A stretch of 64,000 nt of DNA from positions 10,235,263-10,299,262 of the forward strand of contig JBBCBC010000037.1 of the NCBI GenBank assembly GCA_037126765.1, in the 5' to 3' direction. Numbering within the stretch: position 1 is the stretch's first letter; every line of letters starts with the position of its first letter. The notes below the pieces were generated by a model that ran no database searches, was not told the DNA's origin, and saw nothing but the letters and a program-made list of their open reading frames with translations. Below are positions 23,390 through 34,758 of the stretch, piece by piece. The DNA comes from Stenogyne calaminthoides (taxonomy: Eukaryota; Streptophyta; Magnoliopsida; Lamiales; Lamiaceae). Made by a program: the position numbers and the translations under genes.

Positions 23390-25860
23390 TAATAATAATA
23401 ATCAAATGAGACATTTATCTTTTGAAGTGTATAAGCGAGATTATTTCAGTCAGCAATGTTTTATAAATTGATGTTTTATTATTTTGTGAGTTGTGGGGCT
23501 TATTTGGAATTTCATTTTCAAGGCTGGGATGCACATCTATGCAAGAGCATCAGCTAGTGGAAAACGCGTTCAGGTTGGTGTGCTGAGTCACTCTCGAGCA
23601 TTGTGATTATGTTTGCTCATGCTTAGATATATCTTTACCTAATAAAAGGGTATATAGTTGTCAAATCACTTCTAAATGAAATTTATATATTGACTGCTTT
23701 CATAACGACACATGCAGTCCAACATGGGAGCAAAGAATCATGGAATTGTGATGCCTGATGCAAACATCGATGCCACCTTAAATGCTTTAGTTGCAGCAGG
23801 TTTTGGTGCTGCTGGACAAAGATGCATGGCACAAAGTACAGTTGTGTTTGTTGGAGACTCGAAATTTTGGTATTCCCATCTGTTATATCCCATGCTTTCT
23901 TTCAGCTAATCTTAATTCTTTTCTAGTAAGCGGCAAATCTGTAAATAAAGGTTTACTAGCTTGGTTATTAGGAGCAATATAATTTTCAATTGATAAACTA
24001 CATGGACTTTTTTTTTTTCCATTTACCATCCTTGTACTCTTCTTATATAGCGGAAAGATGTCGAATTCCAAATATACATGCCATTTTCAAACCTTTTTAG
24101 AAATGAGAAATTTTGCAGGGTCCTTTAATCTTTTGAATCTTTGTAGGGAAGAAAAACTAGTGGAGTGTGCCAAAGCTCTTAAGGTAAGTGCTGGAACAGA
24201 TCCTGAGGCAGACCTTGGTCCAGTCATTAGTGCGCAGGTGAGCTCATAGCCAATTTTCGTAGTGAAATGATGAAATCAAGAAGTCTTTGATTACTGATTA
24301 GCTTTGGAAAGTTTGTGTGTGCATTTATTTTTATCGCTGTTTCATTTCATTAAGCACTTACCTATGATCGTAGGCAAAGGAAAGGGTATGCAAATTGGTT
24401 CAAAGTGGGGTTGAAAGTGGAGCCAGACTATTGCTTGATGGAAGAAACATTAAGGTACTTGTTTATTCCTCTCCCTGGAATTGCATGTCAAAAGATTTTG
24501 GCTAGCTAAGTTTCAACCAAAAAAACTTTGATAAATTGCAAATTGCAATTGTTGCAAATTAGATAATTAAAGGAGATAGACAATTATTTCTAGCTGATGT
24601 GGAGGGCAAGTGCAGTTAAGACTACCTATTCTTCAAAACTGTTTAAGAAATGCATGATGTATCTCTACCTGAATCCTTTAGATCTCGGTATTAATTTCAT
24701 CTAAAAAATTCAGAATTACTCTTCGTAGTTTCTTCCAGGGATGGGGAAAAAAAATCTAAAATGGTTTGATGGATTCAAGTTAGATTATTGCTCCTCTATA
24801 ATTTTCTTAATAATGTAATCATGTTTGCTAGACAAAATACATCATTATCAGTGGTTTGTCTAAGTATTGCTTTCATTGATGACTAACAGGTTCCAGGATA
24901 TGAACAAGGTAACTTTGTTGGTCCCAGCATCTTAGCTGATGTCACAGCTGACATGGAATGTTATAAGGTATTATTAATCTCTGTCTTATTTCTGTTTAAT
25001 TTTGAAATTAATTCTCAAATCTTTTGCATGGATACAAATTAATTCTCATTTCACTATGACTTCTAGGAGGAGATCTTCGGCCCTGTTCTTATTTGCATGC
25101 AGGTACATAATTTAACTTACATTCTATTTCGTAGTGTTGTGTGAGTTCTTGTACGAAGTAATATTATCTCCTTCCTCCTCTCAGGCTGACAGTTTGGACG
25201 AGGCCATTAACATAGTCAACAGAAATAAGTACTTTCTCTCCCTTGTTTCAAATTCTCCCTCTTTGGTTAAATCATCTTTTCCTTATGTGAGTACTAAAAT
25301 GTTACTATTTGAGTGACCAAGTTAAAATCCAATTATGCAGATATGGAAATGGGGCAGCTATTTTTACATCATCTGGAATAGCTGCAAGAAAATTTCAAAC
25401 TGAAATAGAGGCAGGCCAGGTACCAAAACTGTCTCATATATTCTGTGGAAACAAGTTTCACTGATTTCCCCTTGAGACGTTCTTTATGTTTCAGTTGCTG
25501 ATGTTAGCTTTTAATCTTTCAGGTTGGTATTAATGTTCCTATTCCTGTTCCGTTGCCCTTCTTCTCATTTACTGGCTCCAAGGCTTCTTTTGCTGGGGAT
25601 CTCAATTTCTATGGTGAGTCTTCTCTCTCTATATCAGCATCTTCTGCTTTCCAGAAACGGTTTCTTTTTTTCTGTGAAAACTATTATGTCTGTGATGTTG
25701 CTTCATTTATATACGGGGATGATTTTCAGGTAAAGCTGGAGTTCAGTTTTACACGCAGATAAAGACGATTACTCAACAATGGAAAGATTTGCCTAATGGT
25801 GCTGGAGTTTCTCTAGCAATGCCAACTTCCCAAAAATCAAGAGAAAACAAATTGTCCTGA
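20633..25860 (+). CDS. ALDH6B2: Methylmalonate-semialdehyde dehydrogenase (CoA-acylating), mitochondrial
   Basis: Nineteen exons give 544 residues: 20633-20657, 20947-21044, 21300-21371, 21476-21637, 21724-21802, 21949-22103, 22490-22553, 22781-22860, 23002-23067, 23523-23573, 23718-23869, 24147-24237, 24374-24454, about 24890-24967, 25067-25102, 25185-25228, 25341-25419, 25523-25613, 25730-25860. The enzyme converts (methyl)malonate semialdehyde to propionyl- or acetyl-CoA with NAD in valine, pyrimidine and beta-alanine breakdown. Visible hallmarks are an Arg/Ser-rich presequence, the Asn in CPFNFPAMIPLW, the nucleophile in GAAGQRCMA and EEIFGPV. Length is normal for the family. Intron 4 uses a GTCAGT donor and intron 9 a GTTAGT donor. 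It is the likely parent of the upstream fusion gene. An AATAAA lies at about 25918. Confidence 0.95.
22175..22322. mobile_element. Small MITE-like element, copy b (intron 6 of MMSDH)
   Basis: About 148 bp, same family as the element at 13441. The left end is 'atgcaccagtt...gcaactcaagtg'. The right end is a 31-bp palindrome (22286-22316) followed by 'tcaagtg'. It sits in a different intron from the copy in the paralogous gene, so it is a separate insertion. Confidence 0.6.
23206..23402. repeat. Microsatellite cluster in MMSDH intron 9
   Basis: (TA)n followed by (TG)n at 23206-23236, a C-run near 23290, and a long (AAT/ATA)n tract at about 23325-23402. These are hypervariable candidates with no coding role. 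Confidence 0.9.
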
Positions 25861-26392
25861 TGATGTGTACACCTCTGTAACAAAGTAATATTATAGCTGG
25901 GTGGTGTTTATCTATGAATAAAATTATTCTCTCTGTTTCAACTTAACTGTCAATTTAGGGGAAAATTGTTCTAGATAAATTGTTGCCTTTTTTTAAGAGA
26001 AATGATTTTTTTTTAACAACTTTGGCCATAAATGATTCATTAATATCCTGTAAAAAGGTGTATTAGTCATTATATACAAATAATTATAGGTATTCAGTGA
26101 CTATTAATTTATGTAAAACACCAAAAAACAGTTACATTGGAACGAAGGAACAGAGCATGTTATTCTAAATGGAAGCTTCAAATTACAAAACATTTCTAAA
26201 TGAGATCCATTTTCAAGATTTAGGAAGTAGCCTTCAAGCTAATAGTAGTTTGCACTGCAGTTTCTGGGAGATATTCCCACACACAGAGACATATCTGCAT
26301 ATACTGCTATTTTAACAAGACAAGTATCAACATAATATAAGTTTCATCATCCACATTCACCGGATGCAAAAGATGAGTCCCAAAATTACCCT

Positions 26393-28112
26393 TCAATTCA
26401 TTTCCACCAATTTATTCATGTCCAGAATTTTCTTGACATTGGACATGTGTCGTTTTCCCTTGACATGAGAAGCCAGTTGACTGTTGTCTGTGAGCTTCAC
26501 AGAGCAGAGTTTGCATATCTGATTGATCTCACCATCCTGCTTCGGTTTGGCCTGGTTTTGCCAGGGTCCCAGAATGCCCTTCGAAGATGAGGGTCTTGTA
26601 GCCCCTGCATGAAACTTACTTGCATTCAGGACCTCGCAATTGGTCCTGTGTTTAGACCCCTGGAGATGAGCTTTTAACGTCGTCTCACTTGTGGTTGTCA
26701 CTTTACATATATCACAGCTCCATTCTTGCCGAGGTTTCTTAATGGGGGGAGTCTCTGTGCGCCCTTCACTCGTGTCTGGTGGCGTTGTCTTTCTCAACAG
26801 TACAAAGGTAAAGGAATAATAATTACAAAATAGCTTTTCAAATGTAACTTGGAAGAATACATCAAAGAGCGCATGCAGTATTATACCTGTTCTGACCTTG
26901 CCACATCGTTTTTCTCCTCTGGTTCTAAAACTAGTATCTCTCTCTCTGGATAATTGCATTCTTGCTGTATCAATAAGCAAACAATTTGTTAACTGGAGAT
27001 ATGTTTTCTTCACAAACACAGCACATACCTCAATTACAAATGTTTCAGCAGCTAACCTTGGTTGTAATAAGCCTTTCCAAAGCTTCAAATCCATTTTCTT
27101 TTATATATTGTTCCGCTACATCCAGAAAAGTTGCGTTCATAACACGTTTATCCTCCTTTGTCTTGTACAGCTTGTCGATTACTGCTTGTACATCCACAGA
27201 TAAGACTGGACGAACGAGAATTTGGTAGGCATGGCATGCACCTTGAAACCCAGGCATCACTAACCAAATAATAGCTAACAGCCTTATGCTATCCCAGAAT
27301 GGTATCCTATCAAAACAAATGGAAAGTAATTGTACACCAGTTGGGAGGTGCAACTAACATTTTCTGGTGAAAACAAGTAATACTGACCAACTAATACTTT
27401 TTAGCAAAACAAACTAATACTATATAAAAATGCACTTGGGTTGCATGGTGCAAGTAGTCTGATTCATTACATCAGAAAGGCATAGCATTATAGACAACTC
27501 TCTTAACTCTTATATCTACATAAAAAGGTACCTTTCAATATAAAAGAAACTCCACATTGGATTAACACCAAAAAGCATCTAAGTAGGCCAATTCTGTTAC
27601 AACGATCTAATAAAAGTGCTTACCACACAATGACTTTCATAAAGGCAAATTCAAAGAGAGAGATTAAAGAAAAAAGGGTCCAATATATGATCAACTTTTT
27701 CATGTGATATTTTGAATCACTCTCAACTGCCCTGATGGAAGCAAACCTGCAAAATCAGAGACACCATAATGTAAGGGATGTTGCAATTCTCAAAAATTAG
27801 AATACATGCAACACTTCACTTTTCAGATTTAAAAATAACAAGAAATGCTTAGAAGATATAACTTACAGAGGAAATCCCAGAGCAATTACAGGCCTGTAGG
27901 AAATGATCAGAAACATAAAGGAAAATAATTATCAATTTGAAGAAATGAAAATCACACAAATATACAGAATCATCGGTAACGAAAGTAAAAGGAAGAAATG
28001 AAAGGGGAAATTAGCAAAATCGAAGAACTTGTGAAGTAACTAAATAGTACACACAGCAGGCAAGATAATCGATGCATACAAGAGCAAATTTGAGGAGCAC
28101 CATAAGACCCAT
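26393..28112 (-). CDS. HVA22/REEP-like protein with two U1-type zinc fingers, copy A (splice-site damaged)
   Basis: Exons by comparison with copy B: 28057-28112, 27867-27893, 27624-27746, 27057-27306, 26887-26964, 26393-26788 (309 residues if all joined). The TB2/DP1/HVA22 domain is visible as membrane-hairpin segments 'YWTLFSLISLFEFAF' and 'FWDSIRLLAIIWLVMP', then GACHAYQILVRP. HVA22/REEP proteins shape the ER membrane. The last exon has two C-x2-C-x12-H-x5-H fingers (CDICK...HLQGSKH and CKLCS...HVKGKRH), the matrin/U1 type that binds double-stranded or structured RNA in other proteins. The first intron should start right after 28057, but reads CT instead of GT. The normal reading frame therefore needs an alternative start or splice. 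It converges on the MMSDH gene, with 532 bp between the stop codons. Confidence 0.75.
27331..27457. mobile_element. Small MITE-like element, copy c (HVA22 copy A, intron 3)
   Basis: Same family as 13441 and 22175: 'tgtacaccagttg' at one end, 'cacttgggttgcatggtgca' at the other, and the shared interior 'aacaagtaatactgaccaac'. It occupies the equivalent place to copy d, so the insertion predates the gene duplication. Confidence 0.6.
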
Positions 28113-28425
28113 TTGGATATTTACAAATTATCGTAGAGGGGTCTTTAATTCTGAGATTTTTTTGAAGATTATTTTGCTTTTGAAATGCGAATGAAATTGA
28201 GGGAAGTAAGACGTAAAGAGAAGAGGTTTGTTGTAGTTGTAGGTAGTAAGTATTGGAAAAGCAACAGTCATGGAAAGACTCTTCGTATTCGCATTTTACT
28301 TGAGCATTGTCAGATTGTTAAGTGATTTTCGAGATGCATGTTGGCATTTGACTCACTGTCGTAATAAATTATCATTAGGGGGGTTGGTTTACATTTTTTA
28401 ATGGATTAAATGAGGAATTATAATG

Positions 28426-28560
28426 ACAATTACTCAACAATGGAAAGATTTGCCAAGTGGTGCTGGAGTTTCTCTAGCAATGCCCACTTCCAAAAAAATC
28501 AGGAGAAAACATATTTTAGTTATCTTATTTCAGAAATTGTCCTGGTGATATAATGTTATA
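28426..28560 (+). pseudogene. Duplicated fragment of the last MMSDH exon
   Basis: The sequence closely matches 25765-25860 plus adjacent 3' DNA: 'acaattactcaacaatggaa' and the codons for KDLP-GAGVSLAMPTS. An insertion of about 30 bp sits before 'gaaattgtcctg'. There is no upstream exon, splice acceptor or promoter. It lies between the two HVA22-type copies and marks the left edge of the duplicated segment. Confidence 0.9.
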
Positions 28561-28917
28561 ATAGTTTGGTGATATATTGACATTATTACACAAGAAATAA
28601 ATGTTCATTAATAGTGTTAATTAATTTTTTGTTAAAAGTGTTGATAAGGTAATTTTTGGCCATTTGAAAAATAATTAATGCCTTTCAGAAATACTTATAA
28701 TTTGGTACACACGACAATGGAAAGGAAAATTTATCTTAGCTATATTGAGGGACATTAATTCTTAGAAAAATCATTCATTCATTACAATTATTAAGATTAA
28801 CAATAATACGACACACCAATCTTACATTAAAATTCCAAACAAAACATACCCATGGAACTAAGATCCCAGGCGCAAACGATGAGTCCCAAGTTCCATTCAC
28901 TCATTCATTTCCACCAC

Positions 28918-30905
28918 TTAATTCGTGCTTGGAGTTTTCGTTATATTGGTCATGTGCCGTTTCCCCTTGACATGAGAAACCAAATCAATGTCGCTGAGCA
29001 GCTTCACAGAACACACATTGCAGTAGAGATTGAATATCTGACTGGTTCCACCATCATGCTTCGGTTTGGCCTGCTTTTTTTCCCAGCATCCTTGATTGCT
29101 CTTCGAAGACGAGGGTCGTGTATCTTCTGCATTAAACTTACTTTCTCTCAGGGCCTCACATTTAGACCTGTGTTTAGACCCCTGGAGATGAGCATTTAAC
29201 GTCGTCTCACTTGTGGTACTCACTTTACATATATCACAGCTCCATTCTTGCCGAGGTTTCTTGATGGGAGGAGTCTCTGTGGGCCCGTCACTCGTCTCTG
29301 GTGGTGCCGTCTCTGCATACTGCACCTGAAGTTGCAAACACAAGTGATTCAATATTCTTACTCAATAGCCCAAACCCAAAGGAACAATGATCACAAAAAG
29401 GCTTTTCATGTGTAACGTCGAAGATTACATGTTCTGATGTTGCTGCCATATCATTTCTCTCATCTGGTTGTAAAACTAGGATATCTCTCTCTGACTTATT
29501 GCATTCTTGCTGTATCAATAGGCAAACAATTTGTAAACTGAAAATATGTTTTCTTCACACACACACAGCACACACCTCAATTACAATGGTTTTTAGATTG
29601 TAATGCACAGCTGCTAACCTTGGTTGCGATAAGCCTTTCCAAAGCTTCCAATCCGTTTTCTTTGATATACTGCTCTGCCACAACAAAAAAAGATGCTTCT
29701 ATAAGATGTTTATCCTCCTTTGGCTTGTACAACTTGTCGATAACTGCTTGTACATCGACAGATACCATTGGACGAACAAGAATTTGGTAGGCATGGCATG
29801 CGCCTTTAAATCGAGGCATTACTAACCAGATAATAGCTATCAGCCTTATGCTATCCCAGAATGGAATCCTGTCAAAACAAATGAAGAGTAAGCTCTTGTA
29901 CACCAGTTGCCCGGAGCAACTACACACAACTAATATTTTTCGGTGAAAACAAGTAATACTGACCAACTAATACCTTTTAGTAAAACAACTAATACTATTT
30001 AGAAATGCACTTGAGTTGCATGTTGCATGCCAGGCTTTGTCAATGATTAATAGTTTCAATGTTCAACCCCACGATAATATATTGAAAGAAGTTTGATTCA
30101 TTACAACACGAATGCATAGAATGATTGAAAACTCCCTTAACTCTATATCTATGTATAAGGTAGCTTCCAATGTAACAATGATTTAAATGGGAAGAAATCA
30201 AAGAAGAGAAGAAATTCTTATCTCAAGAGCTCAATTCCTAACTATACATCGTAAAATCGAGCAAGAATTGGAGGTATACTACGATACTACCACATAAAAA
30301 TAGATTGAATTTTCGGTTATATCCAGCAACAAGGGCTCCAAAGGGGAAACCAAGAATTAACATTGGATTAAAAATAGCTAAAGGAAAGTAGGCAAATTCG
30401 ATTACAACAGTCTAATTTAAGTGCTTACCACACAATGAATTTCAGAAAAACAAATTCAAAGAGGGAGATTAAAGAAAAAAGGGTCCAGTATATGATCAAC
30501 TTTTTCATGTGGTATTTCGAATCATTCTCGACTGCCCTGATGGAAGCAAACCTGCAAAATCACACGGCCCATAATGTAAGAGATGTTGCAATTCTCTAAA
30601 ATTAGAATACATAAAACACTTCACTTTTCAGATTTAAAAATAACAAGAATGTGAACAAACCCTCGTGCTCAGAGAAGATATAACTTACAGGGGATAGCCC
30701 AGAGCAATTACAGGCCTGTAGGAAACAATCATCAATTTGAAGAAATGAAAATCACACAAATATACAGAATCATCCTAATAAAAGTAAAGAGAAAGAAATG
30801 AAAGGGGAAAATTAGCAAAATCGAAGAACATGCGAAGTAAGAAACATACCAAGCAAGATAGTCGATGCATACAAGAGCAAATTTGAGGAGTAGCATTAGA
30901 CCCAT
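28918..30905 (-). CDS. HVA22/REEP-like protein with two U1-type zinc fingers, copy B (intact)
   Basis: Exons 30850-30905, 30689-30715, 30429-30551, 29619-29868, 29429-29509 and 28918-29325 splice with GT-AG sites into 314 residues without a frame break. Residues 1-70 contain the N-terminal HVA22 segment (CIDYLAW, then PVIALGYPL, then the hairpin 'IYWTLFSLISLFEFVF'). The second hairpin IPFWDSIRLIAIIWLVMP and GACHAYQILVRP follow. The C-terminal part has a Pro/Lys linker (ETPPIKKPRQ) and fingers CDICK...HLQGSKH and CNVCS...HVKGKRH. A role at the ER membrane is expected for the HVA22 half. What the fingers bind is unknown, though RNA is plausible for the U1 type. It is the better candidate for the functional member of the pair. 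Confidence 0.85.
29897..30028. mobile_element. Small MITE-like element, copy d (HVA22 copy B, intron 3)
   Basis: Same family as copies a-c. Ends are 'tgtacaccagttgcccg' and 'gcacttgagttgcatgttgc', with interior 'aacaagtaatactgaccaac' nearly identical to copy c. It was carried along by the segmental duplication. Confidence 0.6.
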
Positions 30906-31479
30906 TTGGATTTAACAAGATATTGTAGTGGGTCGTTAATTGTAAGATTTATTTCGAGATTATTTTGCGGGTGAAATGGGAATGTAGTTGGAGGAGAAGA
31001 AAGACGTAAAAAGAAGAGGCTCTGTTCTGTTACTGTACGTAGTATTGGAAAAGGAAGAAAGACTCTTCTTCGTAGTCGCCTTTTGCTTGAGCAATCAATA
31101 ATCAATAGCATGTCAAATTGTTAATATTTTATTAACATTAATTATATGTGATTTTCGAGATGCATGTTGGCATTTGACTCATAGGAGTATAATTAACATG
31201 GGGGAGGTTGGTTTAAATTTTTTAATGGATTGAAATATTGAATGATGAATTATAATGAGAATGGAAGTATTAATTATGAACGATGAATTACTATAAAAAT
31301 GATTGTTATATAATTTTTAAATGTATTTGTTGTAATTTTGCAATATGAATCAATTTTATCATTAAATTTGAAAATTAATAGAAAATGAGGTTTGAAAAAA
31401 TTTCAGAATTTTAGTGATGGCAAAAAGAAAAAAAAAACATAATAAGACTAGTACTCTTCAAATACCGTATGTTTTATAA

Positions 31480-31917
31480 TGTACTCCCACCACCGTTCTA
31501 ACACTTTTTTTAATTCATATTTACTGTTTTCTCGTGTTTTAGCGAATAATTTTTTTATTAATATTTAAAATGATAAAATAATTATTAAAAAGATATATAA
31601 TAATGAAAATATCGACTATATCACTCCTTAAAAATCACTTTAACATGAGTTGGTCTCCCATGAACCAAGTCTATGCTATGAACTTAAATTATTTGACTCA
31701 TTTTACTCATTTACAACATATTTTTTTAAATCACTAAACTTGACCCGTATTATACTTTGGGTAGGGTCAAATGTCATGAATTAAAAATAAGGTTCAATAA
31801 CATGAATAAAGTCTATACAAATTTTTATCCTTTATCATTTCAAATATTAATAAAATATATGCTCGTTAAAACATAAAAAAACAGTAAAAATGAAAAAAGA
31901 GTTGGAATAGAGAAAGT
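31480..31917. mobile_element. Stowaway-like MITE with internal insertion
   Basis: The left end TACTCCCACCACCGTTCTAA and the inverted right end TACTTTCTCTATTCCAACT lead into about 100 bp of matching arms (tactgttttctcgtgtttta and its inverse). The arms resemble the element at 44245. The middle (about 31650-31830) is unrelated to the arms. Confidence 0.5.
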
Positions 31918-32574
31918 ATTACAATATTACATGTCTTGTACACATGAAGGGCAATCTGATGTAATTTTACAGAATAAAGCACACAGTACGAATGCAAGAT
32001 ATTTTGGATCGAGATCACATATTTTATAATTGGTGTTTCACTTTATATTTTATATATGAATGAATGGTAGGTGAAATAATATAAAATATTCAACGAACCA
32101 CCTTATCGTAGGTTTATGTGTTAAATATTCAAAATGATAGAACACCAATGAAATACGAAAAACAGTGAAACAGGGAAATCAAATCGCGATATTCTATGTT
32201 TTTAGCCAAATATTGGGCCTTTCTACTAATTTCCTAAATTATAACATGTAGCCGTTGTAATTTTGGGCCTTCTTTTAAGCGGATATTGGGCCTTTTTACT
32301 TGTAACCGACCTAGTAACGTGGTTGGTTTCGAAAAAAAAACATTTGTAGTCATTTTATGCATGTCTATTTTTTTCTTTAAAATTATAGGAAGTGGAGCGT
32401 GGCGTGGATAGTAATACGTTTCTATATATTTTATGATTTTCATCTCTTCAGCCTTCACCATGATATGGTGTTTGGGCTTTTGTTGGGCCCGGTCTGTTAC
32501 AATTTCTCTAAATATAAAATCTATGGGACTTGACCCATTAGAAGTTTGTTCAGTTCCATTACCTCAGTCCCAAA

Positions 32575-33290
32575 AACTATGGATATGTTCGTTTCGCGAT
32601 TTAGGTGTGAGGTGGAAGTCATGACTTTGAAATTCTATGGATTTGAAAGTCTTGGTGAATAGTAAAAAATATGTGTTTATTTTAAAATTTTGATAGGGTG
32701 AGATTTTACTTTATGTCAAATCAATATTTAATAGTGATTTATGTAGGAGATTTAAGGAATATATTGAATTTTGTGAAAAGTAATAATAGGTGTACTTTAT
32801 AGGAGGAGATTTTGAAGTCTAATTTTAAACTTTAAACTATAATAGGACGTGATTTTCAAAGTCCTAAGGGTATATTTATTTCGGGACTCACCCGGATGGA
32901 CTTAGGACTTTGCAATCCAAGTCACATACTAGTTTGGGATTTCAAAATCCAATTTTCAAATTCACTCATAAAATATATATCTGTACATCTATTTTTACAA
33001 AATACAATACAATCATATCATTACTTTTCTTCCACCCACTTATTATATCTCTTTTTTTTCACCCAATATAATATAATAATACAATATCAATCACTATTAC
33101 ATATTGATTTGACATAAAACATAAATCTCACCCTACCAAAATCTCAAAACAAACACATACTTTTATTATTCATCAGGATTTCCAAATCCATAGGATTTCG
33201 AAGTCATGACTTCCCCCGCAAACCTAAATCCCGAAACAAATATACCCTAAGTGTATCCGGGTGAGTCCCGAAACAAACATACCCCATATA
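32575..33290. mobile_element. Large inverted-repeat (foldback) element
   Basis: The left arm from 'ggatatgttcgtttcgcgat' (about 32581) and the right arm ending 'cccgaaacaaatataccc' (about 33248) are inverted copies of each other over more than 150 bp. They share 'gaagtcatgact' and the 'cataaatctcaccctacc' segment. A second nested pair (32868 'gggtatatttatttcgggac' and 33265 'gtcccgaaacaaacatac') indicates one copy inside another. No transposase is visible. Confidence 0.6.
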
Positions 33291-34614
33291 TTTTACATAA
33301 ATATAATGCCTTGAGCAATGAGCATGACAATTTTTATTTTTTGTTTTAAACTGCAAATGAGTATATTTATTGTCGTCATATAAATATAAACTGGGAGCTG
33401 TATGATTCAACCAAGGCCAGGGTGCGACAATGCATCATCGAAATCTCTAATCGCACGTGACTTGATTGCTAGATAAGATGTCATGTGATTGCTTCCACGT
33501 ATGTCTCTGACACATGTATCTCCACTAAATTGTTTTTAAAAATAAATATATACTCCAACTATAACAAGTGCAAATTTCCTGCCACGTTTCTTGTTTCCTA
33601 CGTTTTTTTCTTTTGGAATTTTGTTCAATTAAGAATACTACTGAGAAAACTAATATTGTCAATACATTTCCGATTAATCTAAAACCTTCCTCTTTACTTA
33701 TATGCTAAAATTATATCTTAGAAAGTGAGATAAACCGTAAACTAAATAACCCAATAAATAAATAAAAAAAATAGCACCTCAAATCATAGGCTAGATTCAT
33801 TGAACCCTTAATTAGACGTTTAATGGGTCAAATTCCACTAGTATTATCCATGGGATGGATTTCAAAATGGAAAGCGCAAACACCCACCCCTGTTCCAAAA
33901 GTAAAAAAACTACTGCTACCTTTCAAATTCTCCACTAGTATTTTATTTCTATGTCCTTTTTCCCGGGTTTGGAACGAGTTAAATGAGTTTCAACAAATCT
34001 TAATATTTTAAAGTTTGAAGATTTACGTGACTGATATGTTTTGGTCGTTATACCTCAATTAATAATGTATAAAATATTTAAATTGTTGTGTTTATAGTAA
34101 AAGGATACATCTACGTGACTTTAATTGCATTGCTAATTCAATATTATTATTGTTTCAAAATGTGTGGATATAAGGGCCGAAGGCCTCGTAATCTCATGCT
34201 TTGGACATCAAAATTCTAAAACAAAAATATGTCGTGATTTAACGAGAATTTCAAGAATCTTTCAGTATATGTCAATTTTCACGTTTTGACTTGTCCACTT
34301 TAAAAACAAACCGCAGTAGTCTTTGCCTAATTCATAACCAAAAAACTAATTAAGAATATGTAAGGTATACATCTCGATATAAATTAAGATTAAGAGAAGG
34401 AAAGATGTTGTTACGTCCACTTTTCATTTTAAAAAATTTATACTAGTATTTTACAAAGAGAACATTTATCATTCAATGAAATGAGTGGAAAGTAAGTCAA
34501 CTACTTTTCCAAGGACATGTAGGTAAATTCACATGTTCAAATCCAAAATTCGTCTTGGAAGGATAGATGGGTAAATTCACAGTTTTCAATCTGCACATCG
34601 TTGGAGGTTACTTC

Positions 34615-34621
34615 TATAAAT
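34615..34621 (+). promoter_or_regulatory. TATA box of the GGP gene
   Basis: TATAAAT lies about 140 bp before the start codon. It is followed by a pyrimidine-rich leader and a (GA)n run directly before the ATG. Confidence 0.5.
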
Positions 34622-34758
34622 CAGGTGTTCCGTTTGGCATAAAATCCAATTTCCATTTCATTTCATTTCATTTCAGATTTCCCCAACTCTCACCTTCCCC
34701 GCCCTCCCCCTTTCTCTCTCTACACCCCCATTCCCATATAATTTAAGAGAGAGAGAGA

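Larger units (their letters stand above)
30906..34758. other. Intergenic DNA between HVA22 copy B and the GGP gene
   Basis: No gene is recognisable. A Stowaway-like element (about 31480-31917) and a large inverted-repeat element (about 32575-33290) are present. A TATAAAT box at about 34615 and a CT-rich leader precede the next gene. Confidence 0.6.

Noticed and set aside
26930..26970. Apparent 2-bp deletion in HVA22 copy A exon 5 relative to copy B
   Set aside because: Counting the GA-repeat showed equal lengths. The difference is a shift within the repeat and the correct frame is open.
26393..27094. 233-residue single frame covering the zinc-finger exon and beyond
   Set aside because: The upper half reads through an intron and the wrong frame of exon 5. 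The spliced model (26887-26964 joined to 26393-26788) matches copy B.
29300..29372. Apparent 49-bp intron in HVA22 copy B
   Set aside because: Too short for a plant intron. Using the GTAATC donor at 29428 gives a normal intron of about 100 bp, in phase and parallel to copy A.
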